Shown piece after piece: positions 1 to 7,008 of a stretch of DNA of 10,666 bases. A program made the position numbers and the translations under genes. Below the pieces are notes generated by a model, which was not told the DNA's origin, ran no database searches, and saw only the letters and a list, made by a program, of their open reading frames with translations. How positions within the stretch are numbered: the stretch's first letter is position 1; every line of letters begins with the position of its first letter. The stretch spans positions 1-10,666 of the forward strand of contig CAYWKJ010000040.1 of the NCBI GenBank assembly GCA_964459205.1, read 5' to 3'. The DNA is from JABJMC01 sp964459205 (GTDB taxonomy: Bacteria; Patescibacteriota; Gracilibacteria; UBA1369; UBA12473).

Positions 1-1714
1 TAAAAGAACGTGTTTCCACAATCAATTGACTCACTAATTCCATATCAGTTACTCCTAATTCCTTAAAAAACTGTTCTAATTGCGTGACTGACGCTTCCTT
101 GTCAAAAAATTCAGCTGAATCATCTATATCCGGGCCAAGCACCCCAAAGGCGCCCTCCTCTCCGGCCCCAGCTAAAGCAGCCCCACCAATCACCGTATCA
201 TTAAAATAATGCGCTAAACGACGATACCAAATCGGAATTTGATCTTCCATATATTCTAAATCTGCCAGCAATCCGTTTTCTTCGCCCAATTCATCCAAAA
301 GCTTCTTTTTTTGAACCCGGGTAATACCTTTTTCAGGTTCAACTGAATCCAGCACCGCATCAAAACTACTAGATGGCTGCTCTACCTCGGCTTCCCGCTG
401 TTTACGCAATTCTTCACGCTCTGGTTCAGTAGTATATTTAGTAGTTAAATCGCTATCCGGGTTATAAGTCACATCTTTTTCTACCAATTCCATCACTTGA
501 TTAATAGTCATTTTTTCCCAACCTGGCTGTCTTTGTACAGACCCCAAATGCTCACGTAATCTGCCCTGTAGTATTCTTTCATCACTAACTTGTCTCTTAT
601 CTTTAAAAAGCCTTCCAATTAAGGGAATATCTGCTAACCCTCCAGCCGCAATTGAATGCCCATCAGTATAATCATGATCCATAAATTCTTTAAAATTCTG
701 ATCACCACAAAGCCAAATACTTAAATCACTTTTCAAGCCATACTCCATCGCATAAGATCGATGTAACTCTTCATGTGTTTCTCCTCGTACACCTTTACGT
801 AAGGTCACAGCACCCTCTAAAAAGTCAAAATGAGAAAACAAAATCAGAGCCTTAAGAAACTCATTATCATCCCATCCTTTTTCCTTAATCCATTTTTGAA
901 CTGTTTCCGTTCCCATAACCTGACCAGCCACCAGCAAGCCACCGGTAATCACAATCCCACCTATAAACCAATTCACCACTGATTTACCCGTACTTTTAGC
1001 TCCAGCCAAAGGGCCTTCTTCTTTGATATTATTAATTAAACTTTTAGTAAAAAGCCCGACGCCCAAAGCTCCCGCCGCTATAATTGCGGTAGACACAAAG
1101 GGGTGCTCTTTCATTAATTTCCATGTTCTAGAGTAAATTGACTTTTCTTCTTCTGAAGCATCTTCAGCAGGGGAGGAGTCCGTGCCATTAACCACGTCCA
1201 AAGCGGCATCTGCTGAGGCCGAAACAAGACTTACACTTTCCTGTAGTTTCCCCATTATCATCTCATTCCAGAAAAGAGTAACCTCACTACTTGGCGCACC
1301 GCTCATTTCACCAAGCTTACCCAAGGCAGCCCGTTGTTCTGTCGATAAGTCCAAACCCGTTGTATCAGATCGAACAATATCACTTAACCCAAAACTTTTA
1401 TCAAGTCGCCCTTTTTTAACCATAAAAGCCACCAAAAGAACCGAGGCACCATATAAATGCTTGAGCCTGTCAACTTGCTTCTCTGGAGACTCATTTAACC
1501 TGATACGCTCGATATTTCGCACCGAAATTTTATCTAATCGTCGCCCCTCAAGGATTTCCAGCGCAATCCGCGCTCGTTCTTGGGCAGGGGAGGGGAGAGA
1601 CTCAGCCAATTCTTCCAAGCCTTGTTCCACATCGGAACCCACACCTTGGTCTAAACCTGATTGCGGGCCTTTGTTTGGGGCACCTGAATGTAAGGAATCC
1701 TCATCTTGAGTCAT
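1..1714 (-). CDS. Large hypothetical protein with two predicted membrane helices, N-terminal 571 residues (C-terminus beyond left edge)
   Basis: I do not recognise this protein. An uninterrupted minus-strand frame of 571 codons runs from an ATG at 1714-1712 to the window edge. An in-frame TAA lies four codons upstream, so this is the leftmost ATG. The first ~200 residues are acidic and Ser/Ala/Glu-rich, mostly helical-looking and without a signal peptide. Two hydrophobic segments follow, at about residues 205-226 (starting HPFVSTAIIAAGALG) and 246-268 (VVNWFIGGIVITGGLLVAG), separated by a short charged loop, so a membrane hairpin is likely. The remaining ~300 residues are hydrophilic and charged, with a Glu/Arg/Lys-rich stretch near residues 420-440. 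No catalytic motif is visible. The gene has its own strong promoter (1736-1764) and lies 361 bp downstream of the AAA+/VWA pair on the same strand, so a shared function is possible but unproven. Plus-strand frames here look like antisense shadows. I am confident it is a gene; its function is unknown. Confidence 0.85.
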   Translation of the reverse strand, partial: MTQDEDSLHSGAPNKGPQSGLDQGVGSDVEQGLEELAESLPSPAQERARIALEILEGRRLDKISVRNIERIRLNESPEKQVDRLKHLYGASVLLVAFMVKKGRLDKSFGLSDIVRSDTTGLDLSTEQRAALGKLGEMSGAPSSEVTLFWNEMIMGKLQESVSLVSASADAALDVVNGTDSSPAEDASEEEKSIYSRTWKLMKEHPFVSTAIIAAGALGVGLFTKSLINNIKEEGPLAGAKSTGKSVVNWFIGGIVITGGLLVAGQVMGTETVQKWIKEKGWDDNEFLKALILFSHFDFLEGAVTLRKGVRGETHEELHRSYAMEYGLKSDLSIWLCGDQNFKEFMDHDYTDGHSIAAGGLADIPLIGRLFKDKRQVSDERILQGRLREHLGSVQRQPGWEKMTINQVMELVEKDVTYNPDSDLTTKYTTEPEREELRKQREAEVEQPSSSFDAVLDSVEPEKGITRVQKKKLLDELGEENGLLADLEYMEDQIPIWYRRLAHYFNDTVIGGAALAGAGEEGAFGVLGPDIDDSAEFFDKEASVTQLEQFFKELGVTDMELVSQLIVETRSF

Positions 1715-1735
1715 TTTGGGCTTTTAAATCTATTA

Positions 1736-1764
1736 ATTATACCAGAAAACAGGTTTAAATTCAA
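1736..1764 (-). promoter_or_regulatory. Sigma-70-type extended -10 promoter for the large membrane protein gene
   Basis: On the minus strand there is a -35 TTGAAT (1759-1764), a 17-bp spacer and a perfect -10 TATAAT (1736-1741) preceded by TGG, giving an extended -10. The predicted start near 1729-1730 leaves a leader of only about 15 nt before the ATG at 1714. That leader, ending AAAAGCCCAAAATG, has no Shine-Dalgarno sequence. This is the best-matching promoter in the window. Confidence 0.75.
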
Positions 1765-1802
1765 TTCCTAAATAGGGGACCCAAAACAACCTAACACCTA
1801 AT

Positions 1803-1826
1803 TTTGCACAATGTATCTTGTGCAAA
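1803..1826. repeat. Perfect 9-bp inverted repeat, candidate operator
   Basis: Arms TTTGCACAA (1803-1811) and TTGTGCAAA (1818-1826) flank a 6-bp spacer. The dyad ends 39 bp upstream of the -35 box of the promoter for the large membrane protein gene. There is no T-tract on either side, so it does not look like a terminator. A dimeric regulator site, or an RNA hairpin in read-through transcripts, are the likely roles. The bound factor is unknown. Confidence 0.5.
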
Positions 1827-1838
1827 GATTAACGGGTC

Positions 1839-1867
1839 AAAAAATGTGTTCATTAATTTTTAACACA
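1839..1867 (-). terminator. Terminator-like hairpin with T6 tract
   Basis: Read on the minus strand, TGTGTT (1862-1867), an 11-nt loop and AACACA (1845-1850) form a 6-bp stem followed directly by TTTTTT (1844-1839). The stem is short and AU-leaning, so termination may be partial. Its 5' arm is shared with the 10-bp long-range repeat (1857-1866 with 1962-1971), so the two stems are mutually exclusive. It could end read-through from the AAA+/VWA operon, or end a separate small transcript. Confidence 0.4.
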
Positions 1868-1978
1868 AATTGTCACAGACTCGCCCAAACACACACTTGT
1901 ACGCACAAAAGCCTCAAATTCGAGCAACAACTTTGCAACTCAAAATTCCCCGCCGAAAACAGTGTTAAAAACTCCCCT
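1839..1978 (-). ncRNA. Candidate structured small RNA or attenuator leader of about 140 nt
   Basis: This candidate rests only on visible structure. A TATAAT box lies just upstream (1985-1990). Near its 5' end is TTTTTAACAC (1962-1971, minus sense). After about 95 nt comes the exact complement GTGTTAAAAA (1857-1866), which would close the RNA with a 10-bp stem. The closing arm overlaps the terminator-like hairpin at 1839-1867. The interior holds smaller potential stems (UUGU/ACAA, GCAA/UUGC) and an imperfect direct repeat GAATTTTGAG/GAATTTGAG. I cannot match it to 6S RNA, SRP RNA, tmRNA or any riboswitch I know. It may instead be an untranslated stretch of the upstream operon. Confidence 0.3.
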
Positions 1979-1984
1979 ACACGA

Positions 1985-1990
1985 ATTATA
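1985..1990 (-). promoter_or_regulatory. Perfect -10 box upstream of the RNA candidate
   Basis: TATAAT occurs on the minus strand at 1990-1985. The -35 region at 16-18 bp spacing matches consensus at only about three of six positions and overlaps the TGGCTTA dyad (2003-2018). The promoter is therefore weak, activator-dependent or spurious. It would start a transcript near 1978 that reads into the structured interval. Confidence 0.35.
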
Positions 1991-2002
1991 AAGGCCTGAT
2001 TT

Positions 2003-2018
2003 TGGCTTATTTAAGCCA
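2003..2018. repeat. 7-bp inverted repeat downstream of the VWA gene
   Basis: TGGCTTA and TAAGCCA face each other across 2 bp, 58 bp after the VWA stop codon. There is no T-tract on the minus-strand exit side, so I do not call it a terminator. It overlaps the -35 region of the TATAAT box at 1985-1990 and could be an operator or an mRNA 3'-end hairpin. Confidence 0.35.
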
Positions 2019-2075
2019 TTTATCGCGGTTTCTTCGTTTTAAGCGCTTCCTTCATTCTTTACGAATAAACACTCG

Positions 2076-3662
2076 CTAAGACCGACGAAAAACCCTCCGA
2101 AAAGCGGCCCAAATTATTTTTATAACCAAATCCTTAAAATTAACTAAAACTCCTAGTCCTTTACTTTTTGCGCGCAATCTAAGGGCCATAGATGCCATAT
2201 GAGACCCCAGTCTTAATGAGCCTTTAGCTGGCGGCAAATCTTGACCAGCAAATTCTGGAGCTATTTCAACCTTAATACCATGACTTAACCAAGCACCAAG
2301 CTCTTCATGCAAATCCAATAAAGCAGCCTCGTCCTCAATAGGCTTCGCACCTTCTCTCCCTGCTAAAATATTACCCAATAAATCATAAATAAAGCTAGCC
2401 CTACGGATAATTACGACCGAAGCATCCGAAAAACTTAAAGGAAAAACATGATCATCCAAAAATGCCCTTACATCGCCGACAAAACCCGGATCAACCTCAA
2501 ACGACCCAACATCATCAACATCAATAACCCTGGAAAACATATTCCACTCAGCTTGAATTCTATCATTAAATACTGCAGTGGCCATTCCAAAATTAACATC
2601 AATTGCTGGATCCCATCCCTTCTCCTTAGCAATAGCGTGATAAGCGCTCTTAGTTGGCTCAATAACATCTTTTCCTATCCGAACAACATTTACATCAACG
2701 TCTCCTGGGACGGCCGCCGCAATTTCTTCTCCATCCACAATTCCCAACCCATCTGTAACCATCAAAACAGCTGCACCATTTAATGAAAAATGCCTAATAT
2801 CAGATAAAGCTCCCAAAAAAGCCTGCTGTGCATCAGTCCCTTTTTGACGCGCATCAGCCGCTAAAACCTCATTGATAACCGCTGGCAAATCATCCATATG
2901 AGTGGCTCGCACTAAGTCTCCTAAATCGTTTGCAAATCCCCTTAAATGAAGACGGGGTCTTTTCTTTTGTTTTAAATATTTAGAAGACAAATACCACAAA
3001 ACTAAAACCTGAGCTAATCGCAAACGATACTTATAATCCATAGATAAGGATAGATCGATTAAAATATACAAATCTTGCTCAGATTCATTAAACCGATCTG
3101 AATCAGCACTATGAAGACTTAAAGAAGACGAGGTAGACGCCTCCCCTGCCAAACGCAAATCACTTACCATTAACGAACCATCAATAGCTCCCAGCATTAA
3201 TTCCCTAAAATCAGTCATTGCCAAATCTTCCGGATTAACTAACTCTAAATCATGCAAACCTTCTGCTTCGCGCCAACAAGGTTCCAAGGTATAGCCACTT
3301 TCCACAAAACCAACCGTTGACTCAACAACTTCTGGCTCATTTGTCCTCTCTTCCCCTTCCAAAACTTCAATTAATTCTCTATCCCCTGTTAAGCGATCTA
3401 ATGTGCGAGCCAAAAGAAACACTTCATAAAAAGATTCTGGAACACTATTCCCACACAAATCAACCAATGCCAATAAATCATTGCTAATCACATTAGAGCC
3501 CACAACAGCATTTAAACGAGCTGAAAACCCTCTAGAAAGCCCTAAACCATCACCCACCTCAAGATTACTTGCCCCAGCCTCCAGTTCTCGACCAACTACA
3601 CCATCATGTTCTATCCTCCCAAGAGCCACTTTGATTTTGTTTAAGTACTTTTCAAAGCCCAA
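2076..3662 (-). CDS. von Willebrand factor A (VWA) domain protein, ViaA-like partner of the AAA+ ATPase
   Basis: This 528-residue protein probably works with the MoxR/RavA-type ATPase encoded just upstream. VWA partners of MoxR ATPases bind metal and recruit substrates for remodelling. The first ~190 residues are helical and acidic with no recognised domain. A VWA fold spans about residues 196-340 with an intact MIDAS: DLSLS (D203, S205, S207), T276 in KGTDA and D304 in VTDG. The last ~24 residues mix hydrophobic and basic positions (VIKIIWAAFRRVFRRS), suggesting an amphipathic membrane-binding helix. The frame opens at TTG 3662, directly after an in-frame TAG, and overlaps the ATPase gene by 22 bp, pointing to translational coupling. 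An AGGGA abuts the TTG too closely to serve as its ribosome site, and GTG at 3629 is an alternative start. The stop is TAG. In E. coli ViaA the VWA domain lies at the C-terminus; here about 190 more residues follow, so this is an analogue rather than a clear orthologue. Confidence 0.85.
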   Translation of the reverse strand: MGFEKYLNKIKVALGRIEHDGVVGRELEAGASNLEVGDGLGLSRGFSARLNAVVGSNVISNDLLALVDLCGNSVPESFYEVFLLARTLDRLTGDRELIEVLEGEERTNEPEVVESTVGFVESGYTLEPCWREAEGLHDLELVNPEDLAMTDFRELMLGAIDGSLMVSDLRLAGEASTSSSLSLHSADSDRFNESEQDLYILIDLSLSMDYKYRLRLAQVLVLWYLSSKYLKQKKRPRLHLRGFANDLGDLVRATHMDDLPAVINEVLAADARQKGTDAQQAFLGALSDIRHFSLNGAAVLMVTDGLGIVDGEEIAAAVPGDVDVNVVRIGKDVIEPTKSAYHAIAKEKGWDPAIDVNFGMATAVFNDRIQAEWNMFSRVIDVDDVGSFEVDPGFVGDVRAFLDDHVFPLSFSDASVVIIRRASFIYDLLGNILAGREGAKPIEDEAALLDLHEELGAWLSHGIKVEIAPEFAGQDLPPAKGSLRLGSHMASMALRLRAKSKGLGVLVNFKDLVIKIIWAAFRRVFRRS

Positions 3663-4849
3663 TCCCTAAAGTCGCCAACATACTTTAAAGAGGGTTTTAT
3701 TTTCCCCAACAACCACTGCCTCGGGTCTTCCGCAACTCGACGAGGAATCGATTCTTCAATCCCCGCCTTATCAGCTAATCGCGCAAGCTGTCCATGATCA
3801 AGTCTCCCGTCAACGCAAGCTGAAATAAGATTAACTTGCGCCCTAATTTGTCGACTAGCATACATATACCCTTTCACAGCATCTACACTTTCCCGCATAG
3901 CTCTATCAGATCCAGCAGGGTCTTTCGCAGCTACATTGCCACTAGTACAGTATCTAAAACAATCTAAATCCTCCAAGCCTACCTCCGAACGACCATCCAA
4001 CAAAGCGCTTGCTTGCAATACGCCCGTAGTCCACACAGCCCTTCTAGTAGGATATACACCCTCTAAAACCTGCTGAGCACTTTTTATTTTCTCCTTATAA
4101 AAATGAATGATTAAGGCCTTTAAAAACTCCATCTTCGGAGAAACCATCACTCGAGAAGAAGCAGCGCGCAAAGCCTTTACATCATCTAATGATAATTTCT
4201 CACCAACAGGAGCACCATATAAACCAGCCTGGTGATCCATAGAAATCCCTACCAAATCAGCCACGCTAGGATCATCTCGCATAACAGGAGCAAACATAAA
4301 ACGATCTATTACAGCTGCTGTTACATCATTTACTCGCACATAGTTAGCGGCCGCAATTAAACTCTGCAACTGAGCCTTAACCCAGTTCCCATCCTCCTCT
4401 TTAAACTCCCCTTCATTCATAATAGACAATAGCATCCTCAAAATTTGATCCGGAGCATCAAATAGCTCATCAATAAATGCCCAATCTGCTCCTTGTAAAA
4501 AATTCTCTCCAGACCTAACACGCTGACCAGTTTCATGAAACAATCTCATATCTAAAGGTCCAAACAAATGATGCTCTCGATCCCGGATAGCACATCGGTG
4601 TGTAAAGCAAGTTCCATCAAAATGATCTAAAAAACGACTAGCCAAAGCCGTTTTCCCCGCACCGGTCCCGCCTAACATAAGCACATGATGGCCAGACAAT
4701 GCAGCCAGCGCCATCATTCTTACTTCGTCTTGCCTATTCCTAAAAAGTCTATTCAAATCTTTTTCAACACCCACAACCTTCCCCACAACTGGAGAAATTT
4801 CACCATCCCTAACCGGAGGCAGCCCAACGGACCGATCTAACTCAAACAT
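3641..4849 (-). CDS. MoxR-family AAA+ ATPase, RavA-like
   Basis: This 402-residue AAA+ ATPase is expected to form a ring and use ATP to remodel or insert cofactors into protein partners chosen by the VWA protein. Walker A is GGTGAGKT (residues 60-67). A RavA-style HHLFGPLDM segment lies near 93-101, Walker B is WAFIDE (123-128), followed by ILRMLLSIMNEGEF. Sensor 1 is near AAANY and an arginine-finger region at DRFMF. In the C-terminal lid, RRAVWTTGVLQASALLDGRS closely resembles the E. coli RavA segment with LLQASAFFSGRS, which is why I prefer RavA-like over generic MoxR. E. coli RavA is ~498 residues, so this version is shorter, most likely lacking the LARA insertion that binds the lysine decarboxylase LdcI. 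The ATG at 4849 has no clear Shine-Dalgarno. It is first in a two-gene operon, driven by a promoter nested in the recG terminator. Family certain; exact orthology uncertain. Confidence 0.9.
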   Translation of the reverse strand: MFELDRSVGLPPVRDGEISPVVGKVVGVEKDLNRLFRNRQDEVRMMALAALSGHHVLMLGGTGAGKTALASRFLDHFDGTCFTHRCAIRDREHHLFGPLDMRLFHETGQRVRSGENFLQGADWAFIDELFDAPDQILRMLLSIMNEGEFKEEDGNWVKAQLQSLIAAANYVRVNDVTAAVIDRFMFAPVMRDDPSVADLVGISMDHQAGLYGAPVGEKLSLDDVKALRAASSRVMVSPKMEFLKALIIHFYKEKIKSAQQVLEGVYPTRRAVWTTGVLQASALLDGRSEVGLEDLDCFRYCTSGNVAAKDPAGSDRAMRESVDAVKGYMYASRQIRAQVNLISACVDGRLDHGQLARLADKAGIEESIPRRVAEDPRQWLLGKIKPSLKYVGDFRDWALKST

Positions 4850-4932
4850 AAAAACTCTGTTATTTTTTTAATCCGAGAGTGGTTTTTTTCTGAACAGATC
4901 TCTAAAGCCTGCACAGTTCACGCCGGCTGCTA

Positions 4933-4960
4933 AATATAAACGATTTATTCAAAAAGTCAA
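4933..4960 (-). promoter_or_regulatory. Promoter of the AAA+/VWA operon, overlapping the recG terminator
   Basis: On the minus strand, -35 TTGACT (4955-4960), a 16-bp spacer and -10 TATATT (4933-4938) predict a start near 4926 and a leader of about 77 nt before the ATG at 4849. The -35 hexamer is the 3' arm of the recG terminator stem. In the leader, TCTGTT (4893-4898) can pair with AACAGA (4856-4861) just upstream of the start codon. Confidence 0.6.
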
Positions 4961-4973
4961 GCGCCGCTTGACT
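4951..4973 (-). terminator. Intrinsic terminator containing the recG stop codon
   Basis: Minus-strand AGTCAAGC (4966-4973), loop GGC and GCTTGACT (4955-4962) form a perfect 8-bp stem, followed by a T-tract (4955-4951; the first T is also the last base of the stem). The recG TGA (4959-4957) lies inside the 3' arm. This should end the tyrS-recG transcript. Confidence 0.85.
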
Positions 4974-7005
4974 CTAATCTACTTAAAGCTCTTTTCAAAG
5001 GCTCATGAAACTCCAAATCTGGATCTTTCACAACCAAATCTGCAGCTGCATTTCGTACCCGCTTAATTAAATCAGTGTCCCCTAGCGAGGCCATTTTTAA
5101 ATCTGGAATTCCGCTTTGTTTAACGCCGTAAACTTCACCAGGTCCACGCATCGCCAAATCAATCTCTGCCAATTTAAATCCGTCAGTATTTTTTTCAAGC
5201 GAGCCAAGCCTCATACGAGAATCTTCGCCATAAGAATCAGTAAATAAAAAGCAATAAGATTGATGCTCTCCCCTACCAACTCGTCCTCGAAACTGATGCA
5301 GCTGGGACAAACCGAATCTTTCGGCTCCCTCAATTAACATAATTGTGGCATTTGGGACGTCAATTCCAACCTCCACCACAGAAGTAGAAACCAAAATATC
5401 AATCTCTCCCCCGCTGAACGCATTCATAACCTCTTCTTTCTCTGCAGATTTCAATTTTCCGTGCAAAAGACCCAATTTAAACTCGGCAAAAACCTCGTTT
5501 TTCAGACGTTCAAACTCGGTTGTAACCGCTTTAACCTCAATCACATCAGACTCATCAATCAAAGGGCAAATAACAAACACTTGGCGGCCCTTTTTTACAT
5601 GATCCGCAATCCATAATTCAGCATCGCGACGCTTTTTTTCCGGCACAACGCGGGTGATGATTTTTTGCCGTCCCGGAGGTAATTCATCCAAAATCGAAAC
5701 ATCCTGATCGCCATACAAAACCAAAGTCAAAGTCCGCGGAATTGGAGTGGCTGATAAACTTAAAACGTGCGGACTCCCCTGAGCTTGCAACTTTTCACGC
5801 TGTTTAACGCCAAATCGATGCTGCTCATCAATCACCGCGAGCCCCAGATTCTTAAATTGAATTCCATCTTGAATCAAAGCATGCGTCCCAATCACTAAAT
5901 CTACTGTCCCCGTGGCAACTTGCCTTGCAATCGTTTTCTTCTGTTTTTCAGGCAAACTTCCCATCAAAAACTGGATATTAAACCCAAATGGTTTGAGTAG
6001 TTTACTAACACTTTCGTAATGTTGACGCGCCAAAATCTCAGTTGGCGCCATCAATGCCGTCTGAAAACCAGAATTCATGGCATGAAGCAATCCAAAAGCC
6101 GCCACTACGGTTTTACCCGCACCCACATCCCCCTGCAATAAACGCATCATGGGATAGGGCGAAGTTAAATCTTTAACAATCTCGCCAATCACACGCTCCT
6201 GCGCTCCTGTTAATTCATATCCAAACTCTTTATAAAACCGCTTTGAAATTTCTTCATCAATTACAATTTTCTTGCCTAAATCTTTGGCGCTTTTTCTAAA
6301 TTCATAACGCCTTTTTAGCGCAGCGAACTGAAGCATAAATAGCTCATCAAAAGCGAGCCTTTTGCGTGCCGCCATCAAATCCTCCTCACTTTTTGGGTCA
6401 TGCACCGTGCGAACAGCCTCGCCATAAGACATCAAGCCCTCAGCCTCAATTATTTCGCCAGGCATACAATCTTCGAGCAATTGTGCTCCCTTTAATAAAG
6501 GATGAATTTTTTCCCGAATCCACTTAGAACTAATCTTGTCACGTTCATGATAAACCGGCACCAATCGCGCGGTATGCAACTGCTTTTTACGCACCACTTC
6601 ATACTGCGGACTCATCATCGAAATCTTAGCCCGTTCAAACTTAATCTTACCTGTTAAAATCAATTCATCACCATTTCTAAACATCCGCTGAATATGCGGC
6701 TGATTAAACCACATCACCGAAACCTCCCCCGTCGGGTCAGTCAACGTGGCCATAGTCATAATTTTGCCAGTTTTGGTGCGCCGACTAAACATTTTAGACA
6801 AAACACCCTGCACCACATTCACCTTGTCGGTTCGCATTTCCGAAATCGTACACATCTCGCTCTGATCACGATAAACACGCGGAAAATAATGCAAAAAATC
6901 ATCCACTGTCACCACTCCCAAACCTTTTAATTCACTAATATGGGCCGAGGTCGTCCGCAAAACATTAGAAAGCCGTGTTTTTAGTAAATGACGATGTTCA
7001 TCCAT
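4957..7005 (-). CDS. recG: ATP-dependent DNA helicase RecG
   Basis: RecG reverses stalled replication forks and processes Holliday junctions and R-loops by pulling duplex DNA through a wedge. The 682-residue length is typical. An N-terminal wedge/OB-fold domain covers about residues 1-200. The helicase core follows, with the Q-like LTGAQ motif (265-269), Walker A GDVGAGKT (292-299), motif II DEQH (393-396), motif III SATPIPRT (418-425) and motif VI QFRGRVGR (571-578). The RecG-specific GPGEVYGVKQSG is at 621-632. All catalytic motifs are intact. The ATG at 7005 lies 3 bp after the tyrS stop. An AAGGGA about 6 nt upstream, inside the last tyrS codons, is the clearest ribosome-binding site in the window, so the two genes are probably co-translated. 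The gene ends in TGA inside an intrinsic terminator. Function and start are well supported. Confidence 0.97.
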   Translation of the reverse strand: MDEHRHLLKTRLSNVLRTTSAHISELKGLGVVTVDDFLHYFPRVYRDQSEMCTISEMRTDKVNVVQGVLSKMFSRRTKTGKIMTMATLTDPTGEVSVMWFNQPHIQRMFRNGDELILTGKIKFERAKISMMSPQYEVVRKKQLHTARLVPVYHERDKISSKWIREKIHPLLKGAQLLEDCMPGEIIEAEGLMSYGEAVRTVHDPKSEEDLMAARKRLAFDELFMLQFAALKRRYEFRKSAKDLGKKIVIDEEISKRFYKEFGYELTGAQERVIGEIVKDLTSPYPMMRLLQGDVGAGKTVVAAFGLLHAMNSGFQTALMAPTEILARQHYESVSKLLKPFGFNIQFLMGSLPEKQKKTIARQVATGTVDLVIGTHALIQDGIQFKNLGLAVIDEQHRFGVKQREKLQAQGSPHVLSLSATPIPRTLTLVLYGDQDVSILDELPPGRQKIITRVVPEKKRRDAELWIADHVKKGRQVFVICPLIDESDVIEVKAVTTEFERLKNEVFAEFKLGLLHGKLKSAEKEEVMNAFSGGEIDILVSTSVVEVGIDVPNATIMLIEGAERFGLSQLHQFRGRVGRGEHQSYCFLFTDSYGEDSRMRLGSLEKNTDGFKLAEIDLAMRGPGEVYGVKQSGIPDLKMASLGDTDLIKRVRNAAADLVVKDPDLEFHEPLKRALSRLESSGA

Positions 7006-7008
7006 AGT

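Larger units (their letters stand above)
1715..2075. other. Gene-free interval of 361 bp between the VWA gene and the large membrane protein gene
   Basis: This is the longest non-coding stretch in a window where other gaps are 3 to about 110 bp. From right to left it holds an 8-bp palindrome AAGCGCTT (2041-2048), a 7-bp dyad TGGCTTA/TAAGCCA (2003-2018), the TATAAT box and RNA candidate (1839-1990), the 9-bp dyad (1803-1826), a short direct repeat CCTAACACCTAA (1790-1801) and the promoter at 1736-1764. A 62-codon plus-strand frame at 1811-1999 is not a convincing gene. No tRNA is visible. Confidence 0.7.

Noticed and set aside
1182..1709. Plus-strand open frame of 175 codons
   Set aside because: It lies wholly antisense to the 571-codon minus frame, which has a start, a strong promoter and plausible composition. 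The plus product is Ser/Pro/Arg-rich with no domain.
1811..1999. Plus-strand frame of 62 codons in the intergenic gap
   Set aside because: No ribosome site, no recognisable domain and overlap with the structured dyads; its start codon lies inside the 9-bp inverted repeat.
2448..2783. Plus-strand 111-codon frame and a minus-strand 66-codon frame inside the VWA gene
   Set aside because: Both overlap the VWA domain coding region in other frames and show no conserved motif.
4957..4959. TGA read as glycine (code 25)
   Set aside because: No other gene has an in-frame TGA, and this TGA sits in an intrinsic terminator, so it is a normal stop.
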